From positions 1 to 12,595 of the forward strand of contig JAPUFN010000266.1 in NCBI GenBank assembly GCA_027293665.1: a stretch of DNA of 12,595 bases. The letters run 5' to 3'. The notes below the pieces were generated by a model. The model worked only from the letters and a program-made list of their open reading frames with translations. It was not told the DNA's origin and searched no databases. Below, one piece after another: positions 5,245 to 12,159 of this stretch (the stretch's first letter is position 1; every line of letters begins with the position of its first letter). The translations under genes were made by a program, and so were the position numbers. The stretch comes from Gammaproteobacteria bacterium. Lineage in GTDB: Bacteria > Pseudomonadota > Gammaproteobacteria > Pseudomonadales > Azotimanducaceae.

Positions 5245-7142
5245 GCAAATTGCGATGGTTGACCTGCACGTTGCTCTGCCTGTCCAGCGTGGCAGCTTGC
5301 GCTGGTTCAGCTGACAACTGGCCGCACTACGCCAACGACCTCGCCGCATCACGCTACTCCGATCTCGATCTCATAAACGCAGACAACGTCGAGAATCTCG
5401 AGATAGTCTGGCGCTGGAGCTCGCGCAACTTCGGGTCGCGGCCTGAAATGAAATATCGTACAACGCCGATCGTGATCGATGGTGTTGTGTACGCAACGGC
5501 AGGCTATCGTCGTGCTGTGGTTGCACTCGACGGCGCCACCGGGGAAACGCTCTGGGTATACCGCCTGGATGAAGGCCAGCGGACTCAATCGGCGCCAAGA
5601 TTGAACTCCGGCCGTGGCGTCGCCTATTGGGCCGATGGCGATGATCGTAGGCTATTCATGGTAACGCCGGCCTACCAGCTCGTAGCGCTGCGTCCGGCAG
5701 ACGGCAGTCTGATTCGATCCTTCGGCGACGAAGGCATCGTCGATCTGAAAGTAGGACTCGGCGTGACACTCGACGTCGATGAAGCGCGTATCGGCTCGAG
5801 TTCTCCGCCGCTTATTGTGGGCGATATTGCAGTGATCGGTGCTGCCATGGATCCGGGAATGCGGCCACCGTCGAAAGCGCATGTGCCCGGACATGTCCGT
5901 GGCTTCGATGTGCGCACCGGGGAACAGAAGTGGATTTTCCACACCATTCCGCGACCGGGTGAGTTCGGCCATGACACCTGGCAAGGGGACTCGTGGCGCT
6001 ACACGGGCAACACGGGTGTGTGGGCACCCATGTCGGCGGATGCGAATCGAGGGCTCGTCTATCTGCCAGTCGAAGCCGCAACGAGCGACATTTACGGCGG
6101 GCATCGTCACGGTGACAACCTGTTTTCGAGTTCTCTCGTCTGTCTCGATGCGGCAACAGGCGATCGCATCTGGCACTACCAGATTATTCACCACGACATC
6201 TGGGACTGGGACAATCCGACGGCGCCGATACTCGTAGATATTGATGTCGATGGCCAGGCGATCCCAGCTGTGGTGCAGGTGACCAAGCAGTCGTTTGCAT
6301 ATGTCTTCAATCGTGTCACCGGCGAGCCGGTGTGGCCCATTGAAGAAAAGCCGGTACCACAAACACAGGTGCCGGGTGAGTGGACGTCGCCCACTCAGCC
6401 GCATCCTTCACGCCCCGCGCCGTTTGATCTCCAGGGTGTGACTGTTGAGGATCTGATCGACTTCACTCCGGCGCTGCGTGAAGAAGCCCTGCAACTGGTG
6501 GCCGACTTCAGACTGGGCTCGTTGTTTTCTCCACCCTCGCTGGCGGAAGCGGCCGACGGCACCAAAGGTACACTGGTGGTGCCGGGTTCCCTTGGTGGCG
6601 CCAACTGGGAGAGCGGGGCGATAGACGCACGCACCGGTGTACTCTACGTTTCTTCTTCCACATACCCTTCCGTCTATGCGCTCACTGCGGATCCGGAGTA
6701 CTCCGATGTCGACTTCGTCAAAACCGGTAGACCGCCGCGCGTGCAGGGACTGCCGCTATTGAAGCCGCCTTATGGCCGAATCACCGCAATAGATCTCAAT
6801 ACAGGCGAGCATCTGTGGATGATTGCAAACGGTGACACCCCCGAATCGATCCGCAATCACCCGGCGCTGGAAGGAGTCGAGCTACCACGAACCGGTAAGG
6901 CGACCCGCGCCGGACTGCTGGTAACCAAATCACTGCTCTTTGCCGGTGAGAGCTGGAGTGGCGATCCGGTTTTTCGCGCGCATGACAAGAGCAGCGGAAA
7001 GATCATTGCTGAGATTGAACTGCCGGCAAGTCAGACGGGATTGCCGATGACTTATGCGATCGACGGCGCCCAGTACATCGTGGTTGCGGTTGGTGGCAAT
7101 GGCGTCAGCGGCGAGCTCGTTGCGTTGTCAGTGCGCGAATGA
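5241..7142 (+). CDS. PQQ-dependent dehydrogenase, exported, glucose-dehydrogenase type
   Basis: This is a quinoprotein of 633 residues expected to oxidise an alcohol or sugar in the periplasm and pass electrons to the respiratory chain. The N-terminus is a signal sequence ending V-A-A-C at Cys20, a plausible lipobox, so it may be a lipoprotein anchored to a membrane. Repeated propeller-blade motifs of the form A-x-D-x-x-T-G-x-x-x-W appear at 95-105, 222-231 and 302-311. T-G-N-T-G-V-W-A-P (255-263), Y-G-G-H-R-x-G-D-N-L-F (285-295) and H-H-D-I-W-D-W-D (317-324) are signatures of the membrane glucose/quinate dehydrogenase branch. No C-x-x-C-H heme motif is present, so it lacks the fused cytochrome of type II enzymes. 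It also lacks the N-terminal multi-helix membrane domain of Gcd. The start is a TTG at 5241 overlapping the aminotransferase TGA by four bases; another TTG lies at 5250. The substrate is unknown. Confidence 0.9.
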   Translation: MSKLRWLTCTLLCLSSVAACAGSADNWPHYANDLAASRYSDLDLINADNVENLEIVWRWSSRNFGSRPEMKYRTTPIVIDGVVYATAGYRRAVVALDGATGETLWVYRLDEGQRTQSAPRLNSGRGVAYWADGDDRRLFMVTPAYQLVALRPADGSLIRSFGDEGIVDLKVGLGVTLDVDEARIGSSSPPLIVGDIAVIGAAMDPGMRPPSKAHVPGHVRGFDVRTGEQKWIFHTIPRPGEFGHDTWQGDSWRYTGNTGVWAPMSADANRGLVYLPVEAATSDIYGGHRHGDNLFSSSLVCLDAATGDRIWHYQIIHHDIWDWDNPTAPILVDIDVDGQAIPAVVQVTKQSFAYVFNRVTGEPVWPIEEKPVPQTQVPGEWTSPTQPHPSRPAPFDLQGVTVEDLIDFTPALREEALQLVADFRLGSLFSPPSLAEAADGTKGTLVVPGSLGGANWESGAIDARTGVLYVSSSTYPSVYALTADPEYSDVDFVKTGRPPRVQGLPLLKPPYGRITAIDLNTGEHLWMIANGDTPESIRNHPALEGVELPRTGKATRAGLLVTKSLLFAGESWSGDPVFRAHDKSSGKIIAEIELPASQTGLPMTYAIDGAQYIVVAVGGNGVSGELVALSVRE

Positions 7143-7274
7143 TGGATCTCCTGGTGGACCTCAGCGACCGATAGCGGTGGCATTCTGGTGACGAATATGC
7201 GATTGATGTTGCTCTGGGGAAGCACTGTTCCAGTGATAACGTCTGGCACAATGTGATTTGTGGGGAGGAACAAG

Positions 7275-8705
7275 ATGCGCGGATTAATGCTGAACAGCAC
7301 CAGGGAGCCGGCGGGCTCACTTTCTGTCACATCACCCTTCGATGGCCGTGAACTCGATCAAGTAGCCACTGCCGGCTCCGATCACGTCGAGGATGCGCTG
7401 GCCGCAGCTTATGGTCTCTTTCGGGCTAAGGACAGCTGGTTGTCCGTGCCGGAAAGAATCGAAATCCTCAACAAAACTGCGGCAATCATGGGCGAGCAGG
7501 TCGAGGAGCTGACGATGCTCGCGGCGAGCGAGGGGGGTAAACCCTACAGAGACTCGAAAGTAGAGGTGATCCGGGCAATTGATGGCATACATCTGTGCAT
7601 TGAAGCACTGCGCGGGCATGTCGGATCCGTCATTCCTCTGGGTACGACGCCGGCCACCACCGGCACGCTTGCGTTCACCCAGAAAGAACCGATCGGTGTG
7701 GTCGTTGCTGTCAGCGCTTTCAACCATCCTTTGAACCTGATCATTCACCAGGTTGGACCGGCAGTTGCAGCCGGCTGCCCTTTCATCGTGAAACCGGCGG
7801 GCGATACTCCTCTGTCCTGCTTGCGATTCATCGAAATACTGCGTGAGGCGGGGCTACCCGACGCGTGGTGCCAGGCGATCGTAACGGCCGATCGTGACTC
7901 GGCAACGAAGCTCGTAACAGATCCCCGTGTGGGTTTTTTCAGTTTTATCGGCAGTGCCCAGGTTGGCTGGATGCTGAGCTCAAAGCTTGCGCCCGGTACG
8001 CGTTGTGCGCTGGAGCATGGTGGTGTCGCACCTGCGATCCTGGCAGAGCCATTCGACACTGAGCGCACCCTCGCAAGCGTTCTCAAAGGCGGCTTCTACC
8101 ATGCCGGTCAGGTCTGTGTATCGGTGCAGCGAGTGTTCATACCCGCGGCACAAGCGGCAGAATTTGCCGCCGAGCTTGCGCGGCGTGCGCAAACGCTGAT
8201 AGTGGGTGCACCGGAAGAGGAGAGCACCGATATCGGCCCGCTGATCCGGGCCGCCGAAGCAGACCGTGTCGCGGAATGGGTCGACGAAGCAGTGGCGGCG
8301 GGTGCTGAATTGCTTTGCGGTGGCAAGAAGATCTCAGATACCTGCTATGAGCCGACTGTTCTGTTGAATCCACCGGCAGACATCCGGGTCAGCACGATGG
8401 AGATTTTCGGACCGGTTGTCTGCGTGTTCGGCTACGACCGGCTCGAAGATGCCGTGCGCCAGGCAAACTCGCTACCCGTCGCGTTTCAGGCATCGATATT
8501 CTGTAACGATATCGATACAGCAATGAGTTTGTATAAACAACTCGACGCATCGGCCGTGATGCTCAACGAGCACACGGCATTTCGTGATGATGTCATGCCG
8601 TTCGCAGGCTTGCGCGAATCGGGTCTGGGCACCGGCGGAATTCCTTACACCGTGGAAGACATGCAGATCGACAAAATGCTGGTTATCAGGTCTCCCAGTC
8701 TCTGA
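7275..8705 (+). CDS. NAD(P)-dependent aldehyde dehydrogenase
   Basis: This member of the aldehyde dehydrogenase superfamily oxidises an aldehyde to its acid with NAD(P). From ATG 7275 it has 476 residues. Catalytic landmarks are A-F-N-H-P with Asn150, I-V-K-P-A with Lys173 for cofactor binding, F-S-F-I-G-S for the Rossmann loop, L-E-H-G-G with general base Glu247, and G-Q-V-C-V-S with nucleophile Cys281. E-I-F-G-P-V follows near residue 378. Pro replacing the usual Trp after Asn (N-H-P rather than N-W-P) is seen in several non-betaine subfamilies. The ATG has a strong GGGGAGG seven bases upstream and is preferred to the GTG at 7260. The 132-base gap after the PQQ dehydrogenase may hold a separate promoter, though I see no clear one. 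It probably handles the aldehyde made by the upstream dehydrogenase or the aminotransferase. The specific substrate is unknown. Confidence 0.92.
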   Translation: MRGLMLNSTREPAGSLSVTSPFDGRELDQVATAGSDHVEDALAAAYGLFRAKDSWLSVPERIEILNKTAAIMGEQVEELTMLAASEGGKPYRDSKVEVIRAIDGIHLCIEALRGHVGSVIPLGTTPATTGTLAFTQKEPIGVVVAVSAFNHPLNLIIHQVGPAVAAGCPFIVKPAGDTPLSCLRFIEILREAGLPDAWCQAIVTADRDSATKLVTDPRVGFFSFIGSAQVGWMLSSKLAPGTRCALEHGGVAPAILAEPFDTERTLASVLKGGFYHAGQVCVSVQRVFIPAAQAAEFAAELARRAQTLIVGAPEEESTDIGPLIRAAEADRVAEWVDEAVAAGAELLCGGKKISDTCYEPTVLLNPPADIRVSTMEIFGPVVCVFGYDRLEDAVRQANSLPVAFQASIFCNDIDTAMSLYKQLDASAVMLNEHTAFRDDVMPFAGLRESGLGTGGIPYTVEDMQIDKMLVIRSPSL

Positions 8706-8709
8706 ATAA

Positions 8710-8949
8710 ATGTTGCTGACAAACGCAATTCCACTACTCGAATCTGGCGACTGGGAAGCAGCTCATGTCATCGCCCAGGAAGATCCATCCGAACTGGGTA
8801 GCTGGGCGCATGGCATCGTGCACCTGATGGAAGGGGATCTCAGAAACGCAGGTTACTGGTATGAGAAAGCTGGCCGGGACTTGCCGGAACCTTCGGTGAT
8901 TGCCACTGAGATCGCAGCACTCAAAGCGCAACTCGCAGCAAGCGACTGA
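8710..8949 (+). CDS. Small TPR-like protein of unknown function
   Basis: This is a 79-residue acidic, probably all-helical soluble protein starting four bases after the aldehyde dehydrogenase stop, so it is almost certainly cotranscribed. Its core has G-D-W-E-A-A-H at 13-19, S-W-A-H-G-I-V-H at 31-38 and E-G-D-L-R-N-A-G-Y-W-Y at 41-51. This resembles a single TPR/Sel1-type helical pair. I recall similar small proteins with a G-D-x-x-N-A-x-Y-W-Y core in several proteobacteria, without a known function. The tight spacing suggests it acts with, or is made alongside, the dehydrogenase. No signal peptide or cysteines are seen. It ends seven bases before the convergent gene's stop, leaving no room for a dedicated terminator. 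Confidence 0.78.
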   Translation: MLLTNAIPLLESGDWEAAHVIAQEDPSELGSWAHGIVHLMEGDLRNAGYWYEKAGRDLPEPSVIATEIAALKAQLAASD

Positions 8950-8956
8950 GAAATCG

Positions 8957-9577
8957 TCAGGCGCTCGCTGCAAGCCAGCCGGTTAGCGCGGCAAACTTCT
9001 CCTCCTGGCGCCATGGACCTTCGTTTGCTGGCGCTTTACCGCCTAGTTCGCTCAAGATCGCGAGCCGGTCGAGCCCCAGTTCCTCTTGTGCCACTGTGAG
9101 TAGATCTTTCTTATCAATGCGACGGAGTTCCACGCCGAGTGCTTCCAACGCACTTGCGACAGCAGCACGAACAGCGTCGCCTTCGGCGATGTGAATCTGT
9201 GCGTGCGACGCGAGTACTTTGTCGAGTGTCGGTGCCAAGCGGCCGCGGCCCGTCAGTAGTCCGGCGTGCGTCAGCTCGCCGTGTTGTTTGACGGCTTGTT
9301 TGAGCTGGCTGAAGTTAGCAAGCGTGGCCGCGCACTGTTTCTGTCTGCCATTTTCGATGACGGCCGCTGGGTCATCGGGTGCCGGCACCCGTGTCAGGCC
9401 ATCGAAGCCGCCAGCCACATGGTAGGGTTCTAACGATTCTCTGTCCGCCGAGTAACAGGTATCGACACGTACCGTGTGGATGATCCTCAGATCGCCACCA
9501 GATTCCAGACGAACTATCCCGGCACAGACCCAACCCATGTGAGTGATGATGCCGATTGAGAGTGCGCGTTTCGACAT
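8957..9577 (-). CDS. Uncharacterised 206-residue protein
   Basis: I do not recognise this protein. It opens with a hydrophobic strand followed by G-W (S-I-G-I-I-T-H-M-G-W-V-C-A-G-I-V), then a short acidic turn and a second strand pattern. A cysteine-bearing middle (R-Q-K-Q-C-A-A) follows. The helical C-terminal half contains A-E-G-D-A-V-R-A-A-V-A-S-A-L and R-I-D-K-K-D-L-L. The strand-turn-strand start is compatible with an RNase H or actin-like fold, as in resolvases and carbohydrate kinases, but no catalytic residues can be assigned. No signal peptide is evident. The ATG at 9577 has no strong ribosome-binding site. It starts 16 bases after the stop of the exported protein gene, so the two probably form an operon. 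Its length, frame integrity and codon use support a real gene. Confidence 0.75.
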   Translation of the reverse strand: MSKRALSIGIITHMGWVCAGIVRLESGGDLRIIHTVRVDTCYSADRESLEPYHVAGGFDGLTRVPAPDDPAAVIENGRQKQCAATLANFSQLKQAVKQHGELTHAGLLTGRGRLAPTLDKVLASHAQIHIAEGDAVRAAVASALEALGVELRRIDKKDLLTVAQEELGLDRLAILSELGGKAPANEGPWRQEEKFAALTGWLAASA

Positions 9578-9593
9578 CGCAATCGCAGGTTCG

Positions 9594-10043
9594 CTAGCTG
9601 CCGAAATTTGCTTGCAGGTATTCAGTCAAAGCTTCGGCGATGGTGTCCCTGAGAGTGATTTCTACAGTCCGTTTACCGTTGTCGGTACTGGCTGTGAGCA
9701 GCAGTTTGTCATAATCCGGATTTTTGTAGAGCATCGCCTGCGGCATGATCTTGCCGAAGCGGAAGTTGGCATTGGTGACGACAGCTATTTTTTCTCCGTC
9801 CACCGTGACGTCCAGACACATCAGTTTGATCTGGAAAGATAAAACAGCGTTGCCAGACGTTTTCAGGCGCGCGCGAAGCCACTCACCGTCCACTATCGAC
9901 TGCATTTCGGCTGTGGACAATGGGCACCCATCCTGAACTTTAATGACCGGGATCAGGACATTGGCGTTGCGGTTTTTCATCCATTGTTCGGCGATCGAGG
10001 ACATTGGAGACACGAGGAGTAACGCGAAAAGTAGCAGGCGCAT
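9594..10043 (-). CDS. Exported protein of unknown function
   Basis: This is a 149-residue protein with a clear Sec signal peptide. The stretch L-L-L-F-A-L-L-L-V-S-P-M-S-S-I-A is followed by E-Q, with a likely cut after the Ala at about 18. The mature part of about 130 residues has two cysteines, Cys40 and Cys76, which could form a disulfide in the periplasm. It looks rich in beta strands (S-F-Q-I-K-L-M-C-L-D-V-T-V-D and K-I-A-V-V-T-N-A-N-F). The C-terminal helix is amphipathic (R-D-T-I-A-E-A-L-T-E-Y-L). No family is recognised. It is read in the same direction as the GST-fold gene upstream (77-base gap) and the 206-residue gene downstream (16-base gap). It is probably periplasmic or outer-membrane associated. 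Confidence 0.78.
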   Translation of the reverse strand: MRLLLFALLLVSPMSSIAEQWMKNRNANVLIPVIKVQDGCPLSTAEMQSIVDGEWLRARLKTSGNAVLSFQIKLMCLDVTVDGEKIAVVTNANFRFGKIMPQAMLYKNPDYDKLLLTASTDNGKRTVEITLRDTIAEALTEYLQANFGS

Positions 10044-10120
10044 GTGAAGACTCTCGAAGAGTTGCTGTCACGTTTAAGATAAGTCTCCGCCGCAGGAAAG
10101 TACACTGACGAAGCGCGGCT

Positions 10121-10837
10121 CTACACAGCTTCGCGACCGTAAACGCCCACGTGTGCCTGTACCCGCTCCGTGTAAGTCTTCAGGTTGTTGTAGGATTGGG
10201 CAATTTCCGTCAGCCAGGTCGCTGGTTGATTGTCGTAGATTCCCGCCATTAACGAAGCGACTGTAAAATCGAATATGTTCGGAGTCTGGCCGAAAAGGTA
10301 TCCCTCGTGACTTACTAGAGCCTCTAAAGCGGCGAGATCTCTTTCTGCGAAGCTTTTTTGTTCTGCCAGTGTATGTCGACCCAGACCCTGCAGATCGTAT
10401 GTTTTTGCGACCTGCTTTCGTGCCAGCCGTGTAATAAGTGGGCGCACAATTTTCGGCACGAAGCCGAAGAAGCCTTCGACGACGTTCGGCCACCAGTCTG
10501 AATCGAGCCAGCGGCTGGCGACCAGCATCCAGTAGAGATGATCTTCTGCAAGACGCGTCACTGCGGTACCTTGAGCCTTCTGCTCGGCGCTCAGATCTGC
10601 GTAAACCTGTCCCTGTGTGACTTGATCCAGGTATTGCGTTATGAGTTCAGAATCTGCGATCTTCTCACCATCCACAATGAGGTAGGGAAGTTTCGCCTTG
10701 GGCGCCTTTCTCGGGTCAGCTTCCTCGACGAGTTCGAACGGCAACTGCAGCGACGTGAGCAGCATCTCGGTTTTCAGGCAGAAGGGACTTACGTTGCGCA
10801 GCCCGAATGCGGGCGGGAAGGTTGCTAGTTGGATCAT
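10121..10837 (-). CDS. Glutathione S-transferase-fold protein
   Basis: This is a 238-residue GST-superfamily protein. The N-terminal thioredoxin-like domain (1-75) has N-V-S-P-F-C at 15-20, a possible glutathione-site Ser17/Cys20. It also has K-L-P-Y-L at 49-53 with the cis-proline Pro51, and A-D-S-E-L-I at 61-66, the conserved glutathione gamma-glutamyl contact. The C-terminal helical domain follows, with P-N-I-F-D-F-T-V-A-S at 186-195, which is the N-capping/hydrophobic-staple motif of the family. The N-terminal F-P-P-A-F-G-L and the overall pattern resemble the metaxin/failed-axon-connections-like branch more than detoxifying beta-class GSTs. The ATG at 10837 has AGGAG six bases upstream and removes 12 doubtful residues encoded upstream. 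Catalytic activity and substrate are unknown. The gene is divergent from the serine hydrolase gene. Confidence 0.88.
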   Translation of the reverse strand: MIQLATFPPAFGLRNVSPFCLKTEMLLTSLQLPFELVEEADPRKAPKAKLPYLIVDGEKIADSELITQYLDQVTQGQVYADLSAEQKAQGTAVTRLAEDHLYWMLVASRWLDSDWWPNVVEGFFGFVPKIVRPLITRLARKQVAKTYDLQGLGRHTLAEQKSFAERDLAALEALVSHEGYLFGQTPNIFDFTVASLMAGIYDNQPATWLTEIAQSYNNLKTYTERVQAHVGVYGREAV

Positions 10838-10919
10838 CCTGATCTCCTGGAGTTGGCCGTGAGCAAGTTGCAATTCGCATTGCAGTCGAGTTTGGACCGC
10901 TCAGCTTAGCAAAAGGCTA

Positions 10920-10937
10920 CTGACAGTGTTGTGTCAG
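10920..10937. promoter_or_regulatory. Perfect 6-bp inverted repeat in divergent intergenic region
   Basis: CTGACA and TGTCAG are perfect inverted arms separated by six bases. They lie in the gap between the divergent GST-fold and serine-hydrolase genes, 34 bases upstream of a TATAGT box. Position and symmetry fit a dimeric regulator site. No regulator gene is adjacent and no second copy was noticed in the window, so this is only a candidate operator. Confidence 0.3.
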
Positions 10938-10970
10938 CAGGGATGTGAGTCGCACAGCAGGAGAATAGGG

Positions 10971-10976
10971 TATAGT
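10971..10976 (+). promoter_or_regulatory. Possible -10 box for serine hydrolase gene
   Basis: TATAGT matches five of six -10 consensus bases. The region 16-18 bases upstream has no good -35 box, so an activator or weak use is possible. Transcription would start near 10983, just upstream of the candidate TTG/GTG starts at 10994-11018. Confidence 0.3.
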
Positions 10977-10993
10977 TTTTTGCCTGCTCCTTT

Positions 10994-12139
10994 TTGATTA
11001 TCGGGACGAATTTGTTGGTGCCTGGAATTGGACGTCTTGTGGTGCCGGTAGCGCTGGCGGGATTCGCTGCCAGTGCTGAACCGACGGCGCCGCAGTTTCA
11101 AGCTATTCTGGATTCCGCGGTAGCATCGGGTCTGCCTGCAGTTTCCGCCCACGTCTCCTGGAATAATGGCCTGTGGTCAGGAGTGGCTGGTAAGACGTCG
11201 GCTGACTCCGGCGAGCCATTGAATTCCGACTCCCGATTCCGACTTGCCAGCATTACCAAGCTCTTCACGTCCGTGGTTGTCCTGCAACTGGTGGATGAAA
11301 AAGTGCTGCAGCTCAGCGATGTCCTCCTGGATCGCCTTCCCGGAAGTCCCGTAGCCGATATTCCGCATGCTGACTCAATTACCATCGCGATGCTGCTGGA
11401 TCACACCAGCGGCATCCACAGCTTTACCGATGTCGATGGCTTCTGGCGCGAGGCGTACAGCAACGCGGGCCTCGATCGAATCTGGCAACCTGCTGAACTC
11501 ATCGGGTACAGCTTGCAGAAGAGGCCTTACTTTGAACCGGGATTTCCTGGAAGAAAGCAGTATTCGAACAGTAATTACATATTGCTCGGTATGATTATCG
11601 AAGCGGTGACCGACGAATCACTGGCGAGCGCATACCGCAACCGGATCTACGAACGTAGTGGCATGACGCACACGCTCCTGGAAGGTTTCGATTCCGGTAT
11701 GGACGGCGTCCAACACAGTTTTCTGAAAACCAGTTTTCGCAACCGACTACTGGCGATGAAGCGCGATTGGAATAAGAGTGGCCCCGGTGGGCTTTATGAC
11801 GTGAGCGGCAACTATCGGCTTTACAACAGCTGGGCCTGGGCGGCGGGCGGCATTTCTTCGAGCGCAAGCGACCTGCATCGATTTCTGAGTGCTCTGCGCA
11901 ACGGCGCTCTCTTGAGCGAAGAAAGCCACGAAGTGCTTTTTCGCAACAACAGCGCCACAGGCAGCGCCGGTGTAGTTTTCGGCGGCAGCGGGGGCTGGGA
12001 GGGGATCACAGCCGCTGCCTATGAGATCAACAACGAAGTACAGATCGTTGTCCTGGTTAACGCCACAGGCTTTGCCGCGGATCTAGATGCGAATGCGTTG
12101 CGCGCTAAGCTCTACCGGGTTTTGCAACCGCAGAACTGA
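10994..12139 (+). CDS. Exported serine hydrolase, beta-lactamase / DD-peptidase fold
   Basis: This is a member of the class C beta-lactamase-related serine hydrolase family, which also covers DD-peptidases, esterases and amidases. From the TTG at 10994 it has 381 residues. A signal peptide with the core L-V-V-P-V-A-L-A-G-F-A-A-S-A is likely cut before E-P, so it is periplasmic. The nucleophile motif S-I-T-K is at 86-89, H-T-S-G at 137-140 and the Y-S-N catalytic motif at 190-192. The third motif, usually H-x-G or K-T-G, is not clear. At the expected place near residue 331 there is G-S-G-G-W-E-G, lacking the basic or His residue, which may reflect an altered substrate. The start is uncertain: TTG at 11012 or 11015, or GTG at 11018, would still leave a signal peptide, and no canonical ribosome-binding site distinguishes them. 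A true beta-lactamase role is not implied. Confidence 0.86.
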   Translation: MIIGTNLLVPGIGRLVVPVALAGFAASAEPTAPQFQAILDSAVASGLPAVSAHVSWNNGLWSGVAGKTSADSGEPLNSDSRFRLASITKLFTSVVVLQLVDEKVLQLSDVLLDRLPGSPVADIPHADSITIAMLLDHTSGIHSFTDVDGFWREAYSNAGLDRIWQPAELIGYSLQKRPYFEPGFPGRKQYSNSNYILLGMIIEAVTDESLASAYRNRIYERSGMTHTLLEGFDSGMDGVQHSFLKTSFRNRLLAMKRDWNKSGPGGLYDVSGNYRLYNSWAWAAGGISSSASDLHRFLSALRNGALLSEESHEVLFRNNSATGSAGVVFGGSGGWEGITAAAYEINNEVQIVVLVNATGFAADLDANALRAKLYRVLQPQN

Positions 12140-12159
12140 ATCAGCCCTCGCACCTGCAC

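Noticed and set aside
5652..6404. A 250-codon minus-strand frame opposite the PQQ dehydrogenase gene
   Set aside because: It has an Arg/His-rich composition, no family features, and is fully antisense to a gene with clear quinoprotein motifs.
7143..7274. A promoter or operator before the aldehyde dehydrogenase (TTG-type and GATAAC boxes, GGAA/TTCC dyad)
   Set aside because: Box spacing is 20 bases or more and the dyad arms are only four bases, so nothing is better than chance.
10044..10120. Short inverted repeat ACTCT-CGA-AGAGT as a terminator
   Set aside because: It is only a five-pair stem without a following T-run in either direction.
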